Assembly: GCF_015523155.1 (NCBI RefSeq)
Contig: NZ_WAKW01000049.1
Location: 1-54,559 of the forward strand
DNA: 54,559 bases
Reading direction: 5' to 3'
DNA from: Methanothermococcus sp.
GTDB lineage: Archaea; AGJL01; Methanococci; Methanococcales; Methanococcaceae
Positions 8,959-19,273 of this stretch are shown in pieces. Position 1 is the stretch's first letter; every line of letters starts with the position of its first letter. Position numbers and translations under genes: made by a program. The notes under the pieces were generated by a model. That model ran no database searches and had not been told where the DNA came from. It saw only the letters and a list, made by a program, of their open reading frames with translations.

Positions 8959-9921
8959 TTATTTCTTATCTAATGACTTATAGCCCACAATTATATCCTT
9001 TGCCAATTTTATCTTATCGGTTAAACTGTTCATTATGATATTTGTGACTACAACATTGCACTTTATACCATCTATTTTATCTTTATCTGCATTGTCTATT
9101 ACAAGTGTGTTGATTATGTCCTTGTAGAATTTATAAACTCCTACGGCATCCACAGAATACCCTTTTGCTCTCATCAATACGCCTGCTGGACCACTTACTG
9201 CACTATTCCCAACTATTGGAGATACTGCAAAGACCCTCTTATCCTTAATGGCTTTTTTAATGTCTTTTATACTTAATATTGGAGCTATTGATGTTATAGG
9301 ATTTGAAGGTCCTATTATTACAAAATCACAATTTTCAATGGCATCCAATGCACCATCTACTGCACTTGCATAGTTGGAATTTTCATAAAATACATCCAAT
9401 ACATCTGCATTTCCCTTTCTATTAATCCAAAAATCATGGAATTTTAAAAGAATCTTATTTTTATGTCCCCCTTCATCATCTTCTTTTATCAATATTTTTG
9501 TTTCTACATTATCATCAGTCATGGGAAATATATTTGCCTTTATATTAAATATTTCCCTTTCCATATCTACAATTTTTGACAGTGGATAACCTTTGTTAAT
9601 ATAGTGGGTTTTGTGCATCTTCAGAGCTCTGTCTTTATCACCTATTCGTAAGAACTCTTTGAAATCATTGGATTCAAATTTTTTCAATGTTTCATGAGTT
9701 GTAAATGTATCTCCCTTTACACCATACCATGTTTCTTCATTTATAAGGTCTGAAAATGTATATAGAACGGTGTCTATATCTGGAGAAAGATATAAATCCC
9801 CTAACCATGTATCCTCTGCGGTATTAACAATTACAGTAATATCTTTTTCCGGCATGACTTTTTTTAGCCCTTGTATAAGTTTTGGAGTACCAGTTCCTCC
9901 TGATAAAACACATACTTTCAT
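8959..9921 (-). CDS. cofD: 2-phospho-L-lactate transferase (F420 biosynthesis)
   Basis: SGGTGTPKLIQGL, NTAEDTWLGDLYLSPDIDTVLYTFS, GPSNPITSI. Confidence 0.95.
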   Translation of the reverse strand: MKVCVLSGGTGTPKLIQGLKKVMPEKDITVIVNTAEDTWLGDLYLSPDIDTVLYTFSDLINEETWYGVKGDTFTTHETLKKFESNDFKEFLRIGDKDRALKMHKTHYINKGYPLSKIVDMEREIFNIKANIFPMTDDNVETKILIKEDDEGGHKNKILLKFHDFWINRKGNADVLDVFYENSNYASAVDGALDAIENCDFVIIGPSNPITSIAPILSIKDIKKAIKDKRVFAVSPIVGNSAVSGPAGVLMRAKGYSVDAVGVYKFYKDIINTLVIDNADKDKIDGIKCNVVVTNIIMNSLTDKIKLAKDIIVGYKSLDKK

Positions 9922-10085
9922 TACAACACCTTTTTATTTAAATTATAATGTATGTATTTTATATATTTATTTTTTTATATAATACTATAATAATACCATA
10001 ATAACTATATTTTATAAAATGCATTTCTCCTTTTTTATATATTTAAATATCCAAATTAATAACTGAATAAAAATAAAGATATTAA

Positions 10086-11216
10086 TTAAATTTTAAAATT
10101 AGAGACTGGTTTATTAAATACGCCCTTAACTGGTTTGTAGTTGTCGATTATTCTTTTTATATTGTCTCTTCCGTTATAATTTCTACATATGTTGCTTAAT
10201 TTTTCAGCATTTTTAAAATAAATATCATTATCATTTATCTCGTCAATGGCATTACTTAAATCATGCTCCAACGTTTTGTGAGATAATGCTATTCCACATT
10301 TTAGGTCGTTTATCTTTCTTGCATTATTTTCCTGCTCTGGATGGTCTAAGTCAGGAATTGTAATTACAGGCTTTCCAAAACTCATAGCCTCCATGAGTGT
10401 AGAATGTCCGCCATGACAAACAATAAATGAGCAATTCTTTATCAAATTTCCCATGTTGGTAGTTAGGGGTATGACCTCAACATTTGATGATTTTATTTTG
10501 TTGAGTTTTTTTGCAACCTCATAACTGCCACAAACCATTTTCACCTTTATGTTTTTTTCTTCTGCCACATCATTTAATAATTTTAAAATCCTAAATCTGT
10601 ATTCAAATCCCCCAATTACACTTAATATATAATCTCCCCTCTCATTTTCATAGTCGTCCAATTTGTATCTAATTATTGGTCCAACAAATGACAAATTGTC
10701 CAATTTTGTTAAGTTATATTCGCATATGGTATAAGGCATAGGCAAATCTGGAATAATAACTTTTTCAGCAGATTTATTTATTACATTTAACAGTTTCATA
10801 ACGGGATAAACAATGAATTTCTCCCTATTGTGTATTCTTGTATAATTTTGATTTGTAATAATATAGTAAGGTTTTCTTAGAAATCTCGATGCTACCACCG
10901 TGCTGTATTTGCAATCGGATATAATTAAATCAGGGTCATATTTTCTTATTATTTCCATCTCTCTTTTTATGGCCTTTGCAGGATTGTATTTATTATTAAA
11001 TATGCTTTTTTTAATGTCAAATTTGCCGTTATTTCCAGATAGTTTTATTTCAGGATAGGTTTCAAAAACATCGCAACTGTATCTTTTTATAAAATCCATG
11101 CTTTTACCGTATGCTATAAACTTTACATCATGCTCTTTTGAGAGCTCTTCTCCAATTGCCAAACACCTTGTAGTATGTCCAAATCCTTCACCACATACGG
11201 AAATTAGTATCTTCAT
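10086..11216 (-). CDS. GT28/UGT-like glycosyltransferase family protein
   Basis: [51 protein letters not shown]. Confidence 0.85.
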   Translation of the reverse strand: MKILISVCGEGFGHTTRCLAIGEELSKEHDVKFIAYGKSMDFIKRYSCDVFETYPEIKLSGNNGKFDIKKSIFNNKYNPAKAIKREMEIIRKYDPDLIISDCKYSTVVASRFLRKPYYIITNQNYTRIHNREKFIVYPVMKLLNVINKSAEKVIIPDLPMPYTICEYNLTKLDNLSFVGPIIRYKLDDYENERGDYILSVIGGFEYRFRILKLLNDVAEEKNIKVKMVCGSYEVAKKLNKIKSSNVEVIPLTTNMGNLIKNCSFIVCHGGHSTLMEAMSFGKPVITIPDLDHPEQENNARKINDLKCGIALSHKTLEHDLSNAIDEINDNDIYFKNAEKLSNICRNYNGRDNIKRIIDNYKPVKGVFNKPVSNFKI

Positions 11217-11280
11217 AGTTTTCCCTTTTTCTTTTATATATTTTATTATTATATATTTTATTAGTATATTTTATTTAGGT

Positions 11281-12321
11281 TCAGATTTTTTTAATGTAGT
11301 TTTTCAAGTAGTCATAAGGTATATTGTATTTATCCACAGGAATATTTTTAGACCAGAGCTGTGTTTTTGCCTCATTTAATGATTGACCTAAATTTCCATT
11401 TTGTCTGTATATTTCCAATGTTTTTTTAATTACAAGAATATCAACTGCAACTGTAATACTGTTATTTACGGCATTGGAATCAAACTGAAACATAGAATTT
11501 TTGCTGTATTGGTTTGTTATATTTATTGAATTTATAGATATATTTAAGTATTTTGACAGTAACAATAAAGAAACATCGTTTTTTTTCATCAATATATAAT
11601 TATAATTATCGGAGTTAATATTTATCATAGGATATCCGTATGCTTGTATATCTTTATTATAGCAATATTTTACATCAATATTTGGTTTATTTAAAACAAT
11701 TATTTTATGGGGAATTTCCAATACCTCGGATTTATTGTATTCTCCAATAAATCTCTTGTTATGAATATCGTATATTTTTACAGTATTGTTTTCATAAACC
11801 CTAATAACATCATTTGGATTATAAACATTTACGGCGGTATAAACAGGAATATATTCATTAGATGCTATACCAACTACCTCGCTAAAATTATAGCCATTAA
11901 CAAGAACTTTTGTATTGTTGCTATTCAGCAGTTTCAATATCTTTTCATCAGTTTCTACCCTTGTAGGTCCCCAAATTCTAATCACTTTGCCGTATTTTTT
12001 TAGTTTATTTTCAATATTCTTAGAAACCACCAATGGTCCTCCAACAATGATTATTTTTTTTGGATTTATAGATCTTATTATATTCTCCACATTAGGATTC
12101 AATTTATTTCCCTCAGTTTGGAGTATAATCCCATTTAATTTATAGGCATATTCCGTAGCGGCTATATAATCTGCCCAATTTTCATTTGTGATTATTATAT
12201 TATTAACAAGGGAAGGTTTTTCTTCACCAATTTTTAAGGCATTAACACATCCAAAAAATAAAAACATAATCAAAAAAGAAAGAAATAATATATTATGGTT
12301 TTTCGTCGTCATTTTAACCAC
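11281..12321 (-). CDS. Secreted cell-wall-binding-repeat-2-like protein
   Basis: N-terminal signal peptide (ILFLSFLIMFLFFGCVNA), NPKKIIIVGGPLVVSKNIENKL...VIRIWGPTRVETDEKI typical CWB2-like pattern. Confidence 0.65.
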   Translation of the reverse strand: MVKMTTKNHNILFLSFLIMFLFFGCVNALKIGEEKPSLVNNIIITNENWADYIAATEYAYKLNGIILQTEGNKLNPNVENIIRSINPKKIIIVGGPLVVSKNIENKLKKYGKVIRIWGPTRVETDEKILKLLNSNNTKVLVNGYNFSEVVGIASNEYIPVYTAVNVYNPNDVIRVYENNTVKIYDIHNKRFIGEYNKSEVLEIPHKIIVLNKPNIDVKYCYNKDIQAYGYPMININSDNYNYILMKKNDVSLLLLSKYLNISINSINITNQYSKNSMFQFDSNAVNNSITVAVDILVIKKTLEIYRQNGNLGQSLNEAKTQLWSKNIPVDKYNIPYDYLKNYIKKI

Positions 12322-13775
12322 CCATTTAGTTTATCTGAAAGAGTTAATTTATTTATCCTACCAATTTTAATCTTTTTAATTATGCCTCGTCCCTCTAAAT
12401 CAGACACTATTCTTGAAACCTTAGGTTTTGTTAATCCAGTGAGCTCTACAATTTCCTTTTGAGTAATCTCTTTATATTCCCTTATTAGTTTTATTATCAT
12501 TTTTTCTTCTTCCGTTAATATATTCATTAATATTTCGCCTTTGGTTTTTTCATATTCATTTATAGTGTTTTTTAAATTAGATATGATTTGTTCATATTCA
12601 TTTATTGTACTTTTTAGTTTAACTATGGTTTCTTCTTTTTCAGTTATTACACTTTTAGTATATTTATTCAATTCATCGATTTTTTCCATTTCTTTATTGT
12701 ATAATTCATTTAATTCATTTATTTTTGAATTTAGGGAAGTTATTTCACTTTTATAATATTTTACCTTATTCAATAATTCGTCGTTCATATCCTTGAGTTT
12801 TTTAATAGTATTATCTTTATCATTTATTTCCATTTCCAATTTATTTATTTTCGAAGTTAATTCATTTATTTCATTATTTAATTCTTTATTTTTTTCCCTT
12901 AGTTTTCGAATATTTTCATCTTTAATATTTATTTCAGATTCTAAGATGTTGACTTTGTTTTTTAAATCATTTAATTTATTGTTTAATTCTTCTTTTTTAA
13001 GGCTTAATTCTTCAATGTATTTAGTTTTTGATATATTTTTTCTTTTTTCATATATAATCCCATATATGGAACCTATTGCTAATAATATGAGAATTACAAT
13101 TAGTATATTGTAATACTTATCATTGGATATGGTGGTGGTTTGATTTTGATATGTGCTCGTTAATATCGTATAGGATACTGTTGCTGTAAAATATCCCTCA
13201 CTTGCATTTAATTTTTTCTTCCATTTCACATATATATGTTTTCCATCAGTATCTATTACATAGTTTTGAGGCGTTATACTCAAAAGTCCCTCAGCAGGCG
13301 ATACCACAGCAGCCCCCAACGGCAATACCACAGTCATACTAAAATTTGAATCCACCGCTGGAACGCTCACAGATAATAATTTTTTATACCCTTTATCCCA
13401 AACTATATCGCTGTCAAATGATATTTTTAAATAACCTTTTTCTCCTTTTTTTATCGGGTTTTTTAATTTAATAACAATTTCCGTAGAGCCCTCCTTTTGA
13501 TTTTTTGAGAATGATTCTATGCCCCTGTTAGAATCTACTTTTAAATTATAGACATTTTGTGGAATTATATAAGTTATATTTTTAACATCTTCGGAGTTAT
13601 TGTTATAAATATCCAAAAATACAGTTTCATGAACTTTATTGCTTTGGTCAATATTACAGGTAATGTTATAGCTTTCAAATTTGATGGCGTTAGCTGTGTT
13701 AAAAACCCCAAATAAAAGTAAAAATAATATTACGACCCCTTTAAGTCTATTGTGAATCATTTTTTCACATTTCAA
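12309..13775 (-). CDS. Membrane-anchored winged-helix regulator: signal peptide, ectodomain, TM helix, long coiled coil, C-terminal MarR/wHTH domain
   Basis: VVILFLLLFGVFNTANA signal; TM ILIVILILLAIGSIYGII; about 160 aa heptad-rich K/E/N coiled coil; C-term LTEEEKMIIKLIREYKEITQKEIVELTGLTKPKVSRIVSDLEGRGIIKKIKIGRINKLTLS. Confidence 0.75.
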   Translation of the reverse strand: MKCEKMIHNRLKGVVILFLLLFGVFNTANAIKFESYNITCNIDQSNKVHETVFLDIYNNNSEDVKNITYIIPQNVYNLKVDSNRGIESFSKNQKEGSTEIVIKLKNPIKKGEKGYLKISFDSDIVWDKGYKKLLSVSVPAVDSNFSMTVVLPLGAAVVSPAEGLLSITPQNYVIDTDGKHIYVKWKKKLNASEGYFTATVSYTILTSTYQNQTTTISNDKYYNILIVILILLAIGSIYGIIYEKRKNISKTKYIEELSLKKEELNNKLNDLKNKVNILESEINIKDENIRKLREKNKELNNEINELTSKINKLEMEINDKDNTIKKLKDMNDELLNKVKYYKSEITSLNSKINELNELYNKEMEKIDELNKYTKSVITEKEETIVKLKSTINEYEQIISNLKNTINEYEKTKGEILMNILTEEEKMIIKLIREYKEITQKEIVELTGLTKPKVSRIVSDLEGRGIIKKIKIGRINKLTLSDKLNGWLK

Positions 13776-13846
13776 ATAATAATATATTAACTAATATTTT
13801 TTAGTTATATATTTTATAACTATTTCACATATATATTATTCTTTCT

Positions 13847-14857
13847 TTATTTTACTTCATTTTCAAACTCCTCAGATGCAATCACCATATTTTTTAATTT
13901 ATTGTATGCAACATCCAGTGGAAGCAACCTCATCCCGCAGTCAGGGTCTATTATCACATGACTATTTAATTTGTTAATTATATCCCCATTTAATCCCATA
14001 AATGAATTATTATTTTTCAATATTTCCAAACCTTCATTAAGCAAATCCTTTATCCCATCAACTGATTCAACTGATTTTAATTTCGTGTTTATACATCCAA
14101 AACCAACTTTTTTATCAATGAATTCAAGAATGTCTAAATTTTTTCTATTTGAAGCGAATTCATGGTCTAAAATATCTACATTAAAGGTATTCAACTCTTC
14201 AAATATATTTGCCACATTTCCACATACATGCATGGCAACAGGAACCTTTAAATTTTCCGTGATTCTTTTAATGGCCCTTCTTGCAGTATCCAATTCATAC
14301 ATTCCTGTGGATAATATTGGTTCATCTATTTGTATCATAGATACATAATCTTGAATTGCTTCTGCCTCCTTTTTTAAGGCATTTGCTAAATCATATATTA
14401 ATGATTCATCCTTATTATCTGAATAATAGCTTTCTACTCTTATGGATGATGCAATTGTGCATGGTCCTGTTAATATTCCTTTAATGCTTTTATAGGAATT
14501 GCTTTTATTTATTCTATTATTTTTAATTGTATTATTCTTATTATTCTTATTGTTTTTATTTAAAATGGCATTTGCAAATTTTATATCCTTTAATGTAATG
14601 GGTTTAGTATGTTCAATTTTATTCACCACTCTTTTTCCCTCAAATCCGTATAGGTTGCTTACAAATATCTCAACCATGTCTCCTCGCACCTGTCCATCAC
14701 TTAATACATCTATTCCAGCATTTAATTGGTCTATCACTGCCTTTTCTATGGCATATTTGTATCTATCAAACATTCCAAGTTTGTCTTTAATTTTTTCTAA
14801 AAAGTTTTCTGGCTCTTTAATTACCACAGGGTAGCTCCCAACAACTGTTTTTATCAT
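13847..14857 (-). CDS. metE: Archaeal core methionine synthase (MetE C-terminal domain-like)
   Basis: VGSYPV, LSDGQVRGDMVE, QIDEPILSTG, MHVCGNV, DPDCGMRLLP zinc/homocysteine motifs; internal Asn-rich insert. Confidence 0.88.
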   Translation of the reverse strand: MIKTVVGSYPVVIKEPENFLEKIKDKLGMFDRYKYAIEKAVIDQLNAGIDVLSDGQVRGDMVEIFVSNLYGFEGKRVVNKIEHTKPITLKDIKFANAILNKNNKNNKNNTIKNNRINKSNSYKSIKGILTGPCTIASSIRVESYYSDNKDESLIYDLANALKKEAEAIQDYVSMIQIDEPILSTGMYELDTARRAIKRITENLKVPVAMHVCGNVANIFEELNTFNVDILDHEFASNRKNLDILEFIDKKVGFGCINTKLKSVESVDGIKDLLNEGLEILKNNNSFMGLNGDIINKLNSHVIIDPDCGMRLLPLDVAYNKLKNMVIASEEFENEVK

Positions 14858-14872
14858 ATTATCACCAAAATA

Positions 14873-16615
14873 TTAAAACACTAAATCAACAACCTTGCTG
14901 TTTTTTACAAGTCCAAAATCTGTTATTTTTAATTCTGGAATTACAGAAAGGGTTAAAAATGACAGGGTTAAAAATAAATTGGTATCATACAGCACATAAT
15001 TTTCTGTTTTTCTCTCAATAGATTCAATTTTTTTATAAATATACTCTCCATCACACCCCATAAGCCCAGCAATATTTAATTGAACAGATTCTAAGATTTT
15101 TCCATTTTCAACAACAACAAACCCTCCATTAATATCCTTCAAATGATTGACTGCAATGGCAATATCCTTTAAATTATTCCCAACAACTACTACATTATGA
15201 CTATCATGGGCATAAGATGATGCAATTACTCCTTTTTTTAAGAAATGGATTAATCCCTTTCCTATCCTATTGGTTCCTTTATGTCTTTCTATAACATATA
15301 TTCTATTTAATTCATTTTTATTTAACTTATCTATTGTTTCGGAAACATCCAATATGATTTCGTTGGTAATAATGGAGTCCTTTATTGGTTCTATTACCCT
15401 TGCCGATTTTTTTGGTTCTATATTTATATCAATCCCTTTAATTAAAAAATCCTCTTCTGATTTGTATGAGTAATTCATTGAATTATATTTAATATAATTA
15501 TTATATTTAGTATATTTATTATGATTGGTATAATTGGTATGTTGTAGAGCTCCTTTTTTAAATAAATTATTTTTAAATAAATTATATTCTTCTAAAAATT
15601 TCCCTTTTATCATTACATTATTTATTTTAAAATCAGTTAAATCTTCAAAAATAATCAAATCTGCGTTATTTGATGGTTTTATTCCAATATCAAATCCAAA
15701 ATAATTTGCTGGATTAATGGTTATCATCTGAATAGCTTCAACTGGTGAAACATATTTTGTGGCTTTTTTTAAGGTATTTATTAAATAACCATCTTTTAAA
15801 TCCTTAATTGATATGTCATCACTTACAAGGGTCATATTTCTAATATCGTTTATATTGTTCCGTATTTTTAGTATATCTATATTTTTTGATGCAGTTCCTT
15901 CCCTTATCATTAGTTTAAGTCCCAATCGTATTTTTTCAAGGGCCTCTTCTTCGGTGGTGCATTCGTGGTCCGACATTATGCCTGTTCCAATATATTTATT
16001 TAAATCCAATCCTGTTAATTGTGGGGCATGTCCATCTATTAATTTTCCATATTTTTTGGCAATGTTTATTTTTTTTAATACTTCTTCATCCCTGTTTATG
16101 ACTCCAATATAATTCATTACCTCCCCAAGTCCGAGAATCTTATTTTTATATGTTTCATTTTTAAATAAATCTTCAATATCTTTTGGTGTAATCTTTGCTC
16201 CACTGGTTTCGAGCTCTGTTGCAGGCACACAGGAAGGAACCATGCAATAAACATCAAGAATACGAGCATCATTTAACATGAATTCAATGCCTTTAATACC
16301 AAGAACATTAACTATTTCATGTGGGTCAATAACTACCTTTGACACGCCGTTTAAAAGGGCATATTTCTCAAACTCCGAAGGAATTACATGGGATGATTCT
16401 ATATGTATATGAGCATCTATAAATGTTGGAGATACAAATTTTCCATTTAAATTTATTATTTTAGCATTTTTAAATTTATTTAAATCAATATCATTGTAAT
16501 AATCGACAAAAACTATTTTATCATCTTTTATGCCGATATTTCCCTCTAAAATTTCCCCAGTATATACATTTATAATATTGGCGTTCTTTAATATTAAAGC
16601 CATAACTACACCCAA
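14873..16615 (-). CDS. ade: Adenine deaminase
   Basis: [76 protein letters not shown]. Confidence 0.95.
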   Translation of the reverse strand: MGVVMALILKNANIINVYTGEILEGNIGIKDDKIVFVDYYNDIDLNKFKNAKIINLNGKFVSPTFIDAHIHIESSHVIPSEFEKYALLNGVSKVVIDPHEIVNVLGIKGIEFMLNDARILDVYCMVPSCVPATELETSGAKITPKDIEDLFKNETYKNKILGLGEVMNYIGVINRDEEVLKKINIAKKYGKLIDGHAPQLTGLDLNKYIGTGIMSDHECTTEEEALEKIRLGLKLMIREGTASKNIDILKIRNNINDIRNMTLVSDDISIKDLKDGYLINTLKKATKYVSPVEAIQMITINPANYFGFDIGIKPSNNADLIIFEDLTDFKINNVMIKGKFLEEYNLFKNNLFKKGALQHTNYTNHNKYTKYNNYIKYNSMNYSYKSEEDFLIKGIDINIEPKKSARVIEPIKDSIITNEIILDVSETIDKLNKNELNRIYVIERHKGTNRIGKGLIHFLKKGVIASSYAHDSHNVVVVGNNLKDIAIAVNHLKDINGGFVVVENGKILESVQLNIAGLMGCDGEYIYKKIESIERKTENYVLYDTNLFLTLSFLTLSVIPELKITDFGLVKNSKVVDLVF

Positions 16616-16705
16616 CTAAAATATAAAAACTACACATATATTATAGCTAAAATTATATTTAAATGTATTTAAACCATTTTATAGAGGATATATAAATTTT
16701 AAATT

Positions 16706-16757
16706 ATTTAACTTATTTCGGCGAGAAGTCCCCCCTTACGGAAGGGATGAAAGCTGA
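16706..16757 (+). mobile_element. IS200/IS605-type right-end-like hairpin relic
   Basis: ATTTAACTTATTTCGGCGAGAAGTCCCCCCTTACGGAAGGGATGAAAGC: GAGAAGTC + C-rich/G-rich stem typical of IS605-family right ends. Confidence 0.5.
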
Positions 16758-16785
16758 AAATTATTTATATAAATTTTCACAATAT

Positions 16786-16890
16786 TTGTTGCTACCAAAA
16801 AGAAAAGGTAGCCTAGGGCTGGGAAGTGCAGTGACGCCTGTGGAGACTACGGGACAGGAAGGAAGCTCCGTCCGTAAGGACAGTAAATCA
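16786..16890 (+). pseudogene. Decayed TnpB C-terminal fragment with IS200/IS605 right-end hairpin
   Basis: Frame from 16786: LLPKRKGSLGLGSAVTPVETTGQEGSSVRKDSKSL resembles the TnpB 'VTPVETT' C-terminus; nucleotide end GGAAGCTCCGTCCGTAAGGACAGTAAATCAC resembles IS605 right ends. Confidence 0.6.
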
Positions 16891-17631
16891 CTCCTCTTCG
16901 CTGTTAAATATTTCATTTAATTTATTTTTCAATGCATCCTTTCCCTCTTTTTTTCGTATTTCATATATCTTTAAAGGAGTGAATAGGGAATATATTTCAT
17001 TTTCGTCAATACCCATATCCCTTGCCCTTGCTTGACATATTCTAATGGCTATATCGTTTAAAGAAGCATCTATATTATCTGCATAATGCAACAACCATCC
17101 TTCTATTGAATCTGGCCTCATTGCCCCATATTCTCCATGGTGGGATGCAACTATTTTTATAAGTTCCATTGGAAATCCTTGTTTGTAGAGCTCTGCAACT
17201 GCCAAGGTGAGATGCTCCAAATGGAAGTTTTGAATATGGTCGTATTTTTTTGTTTCTTTATCTTCAATATAATTCTGCGGCTTCATAATATCATGGAGTA
17301 ATCCTCCCGCTATTATCAAATCTTTGTCAATGTTCAAATCGTATATCTCTTCAAGTGCCTCAGCCATTTTTAATGCCATCTTTGTGGTAGCCAAAGTATG
17401 TTCAATCAATCCTCCCCTGTATTTATGATGCCATTTTATACTCGCCGGTGAGTCTTCAAGGGTTATTTTTGTATCTTCAATGTCCTCATGGGTTGGAAGG
17501 GGATTTTTTATAAAGTTTATTACCTTATCTCTTAAATCTTTATTTTCTATTTTTTCTGCCAAATTTATTAAATCTTTCATAGTATATAGCTTTCTTTTTA
17601 GCTTTTTCTCTGTTTTTGATTTATTTTCCAT
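16888..17631 (-). CDS. HD-domain phosphohydrolase; candidate MptB (dihydroneopterin 2',3'-cyclic phosphate phosphodiesterase)
   Basis: HKYRGGLIEHTLAT, GGLLHDIMKP, ASHHGEYG, HYADNIDA HD-domain motifs. Confidence 0.75.
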   Translation of the reverse strand: MENKSKTEKKLKRKLYTMKDLINLAEKIENKDLRDKVINFIKNPLPTHEDIEDTKITLEDSPASIKWHHKYRGGLIEHTLATTKMALKMAEALEEIYDLNIDKDLIIAGGLLHDIMKPQNYIEDKETKKYDHIQNFHLEHLTLAVAELYKQGFPMELIKIVASHHGEYGAMRPDSIEGWLLHYADNIDASLNDIAIRICQARARDMGIDENEIYSLFTPLKIYEIRKKEGKDALKNKLNEIFNSEEE

Positions 17632-17733
17632 TTATCCACCTTTTATTTATTATAAACTTGTAAAATAAATTGTAAATCATACAATATATTAATATACATA
17701 CTTTTATAAAATATATAAATATAAAACGCACTG

Positions 17734-18114
17734 GTGAGATTAATGATAGAGCTTGCAAAAAAACATCTTAAAAAAGTCCTTCGAGTTTGCGGGGCAAATA
17801 GAAACTGCCAATATTATCCATGCCATTTTGATGGGCAGGTATGTTTATGGTGTTATTGTCCATTTTATCCATGTGGGGATGAAGAACTTGGAGAAATGAT
17901 TAAAAGGAAAGATGGAACAGAGATTTGGAGTTGTATGAATTGTGTATGGGTTCATAAGCCAGATGTTGCATGTGAGATATTGAAGGAAATTTTAGAGCTC
18001 ACCAAAGATAAGGAAATTGAGGAAGCTATAGAGGTGCTAAATAATAGGGATATACTAATGAAAATTAAAGAAAATGTTGAAAAGAAAGTTGGAAAGAATA
18101 ATAATTTAGAATAA
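17734..18114 (+). CDS. Cysteine-rich small-domain protein (methanogen conserved)
   Basis: CGANRNCQYYPCHFDGQVCLWCYCPFYPCGDEELGEMIKRKDGTEIWSCMNC. Confidence 0.8.
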   Translation: MRLMIELAKKHLKKVLRVCGANRNCQYYPCHFDGQVCLWCYCPFYPCGDEELGEMIKRKDGTEIWSCMNCVWVHKPDVACEILKEILELTKDKEIEEAIEVLNNRDILMKIKENVEKKVGKNNNLE

Positions 18115-18162
18115 ACTAAAATATATTTTTTTATGATTTAATAACTATATTGTAGTGATAAC

Positions 18163-19197
18163 ATGATGAGTTTTGATTATTTGGCTATTGCATACATTCT
18201 TAATTTTATCCTTTTATGTATTGCAACATATACCGATATTAAAAAAAGAGAAATTCCTCATACTATAGTTATTTTGATGATTTTGATAAATTTACCTATT
18301 GGATATTATCTATTTGGTATGGAATCCATTTGGGCATTTTTTGCAACATTGGTTTTATGTTTAATACTTGGAATAGGTATGGGTGGTGGAGATATAAAAC
18401 TTTTTACGGCATTAGCTCCGCTGTTTGCCTATGGTGAAAATATATTCCATATTCCAAAACCTATATTGCTATTAATTGGTATGAGTGCAGTATTTGCTGC
18501 ATTATATCCAATGACCAATATATTAAGAACCTATTGGAAAGATATTATTCCGTCATCAACGGGTTTGGCTGTGGTATTTGGGTTTTTAATATATCTATTG
18601 AATTATTATAACATTCCCTATGCTTCGCTGTTTCTTTGGGGGTATATAATACTTTCGATATTTATATCTCGAAAAATACCACAATATAAAGATATTATAA
18701 AAAAAGCTGGTTATTTAGCACCGATTTATTTAATTGGAATCTATTTAATTGACAGCAGTTATTTTATAAACAACAATATTCTTCTATCATTTATCATATA
18801 TGTGGGGGAGCTCACCCTTATATCCATAGTGATTTATGCTTTAACTGGTGCTGAAATATTTTCAAAAAAACCCGTCTCTGAGTTAAAAGAAGGAGATATA
18901 TTAAGAGATATTATTTATATAAAAGATAAAGATGTTAAGGTAGAAAGTGCAAACATTATGAAAAGATTTAAGCAGATGGTAAATGCAGAACTGAGGAAAA
19001 ATGATAGATACGATAAAATAATTATGACCGATGGGGAAGGTCTTTGTAAGGAAGATGTAGAGCTCCTACAAAAATTACATAAGGAGGGAAAAATACCTAA
19101 TGAATTAAATTTAATTACAACATACCCATTTGTTCCATTTGTGCTAGTTGGATATGTGGTGGTTTTGATTCTCCATTATGTATGTAATTTATTTTAA
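18163..19197 (+). CDS. A24-family prepilin peptidase (EppA/FlaK-like)
   Basis: TDIKKREIP and GMGGGDIKL aspartyl protease motifs; multiple TM helices. Confidence 0.88.
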   Translation: MMSFDYLAIAYILNFILLCIATYTDIKKREIPHTIVILMILINLPIGYYLFGMESIWAFFATLVLCLILGIGMGGGDIKLFTALAPLFAYGENIFHIPKPILLLIGMSAVFAALYPMTNILRTYWKDIIPSSTGLAVVFGFLIYLLNYYNIPYASLFLWGYIILSIFISRKIPQYKDIIKKAGYLAPIYLIGIYLIDSSYFINNNILLSFIIYVGELTLISIVIYALTGAEIFSKKPVSELKEGDILRDIIYIKDKDVKVESANIMKRFKQMVNAELRKNDRYDKIIMTDGEGLCKEDVELLQKLHKEGKIPNELNLITTYPFVPFVLVGYVVVLILHYVCNLF

Positions 19198-19273
19198 ATT
19201 TAATTTTAAAATAAGGTGAAGGTGAAAATATATTTTACTAAAATTTACCATACCATAATATTATTATACTCCA

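Noticed and set aside
12541-13113. Plus-strand ORFs (12541-12756, 12793-13113) rich in Phe/Ile/Ser
   Set aside because: Antisense translation of the coiled-coil region of the wHTH protein; repetitive composition explains the open frames.
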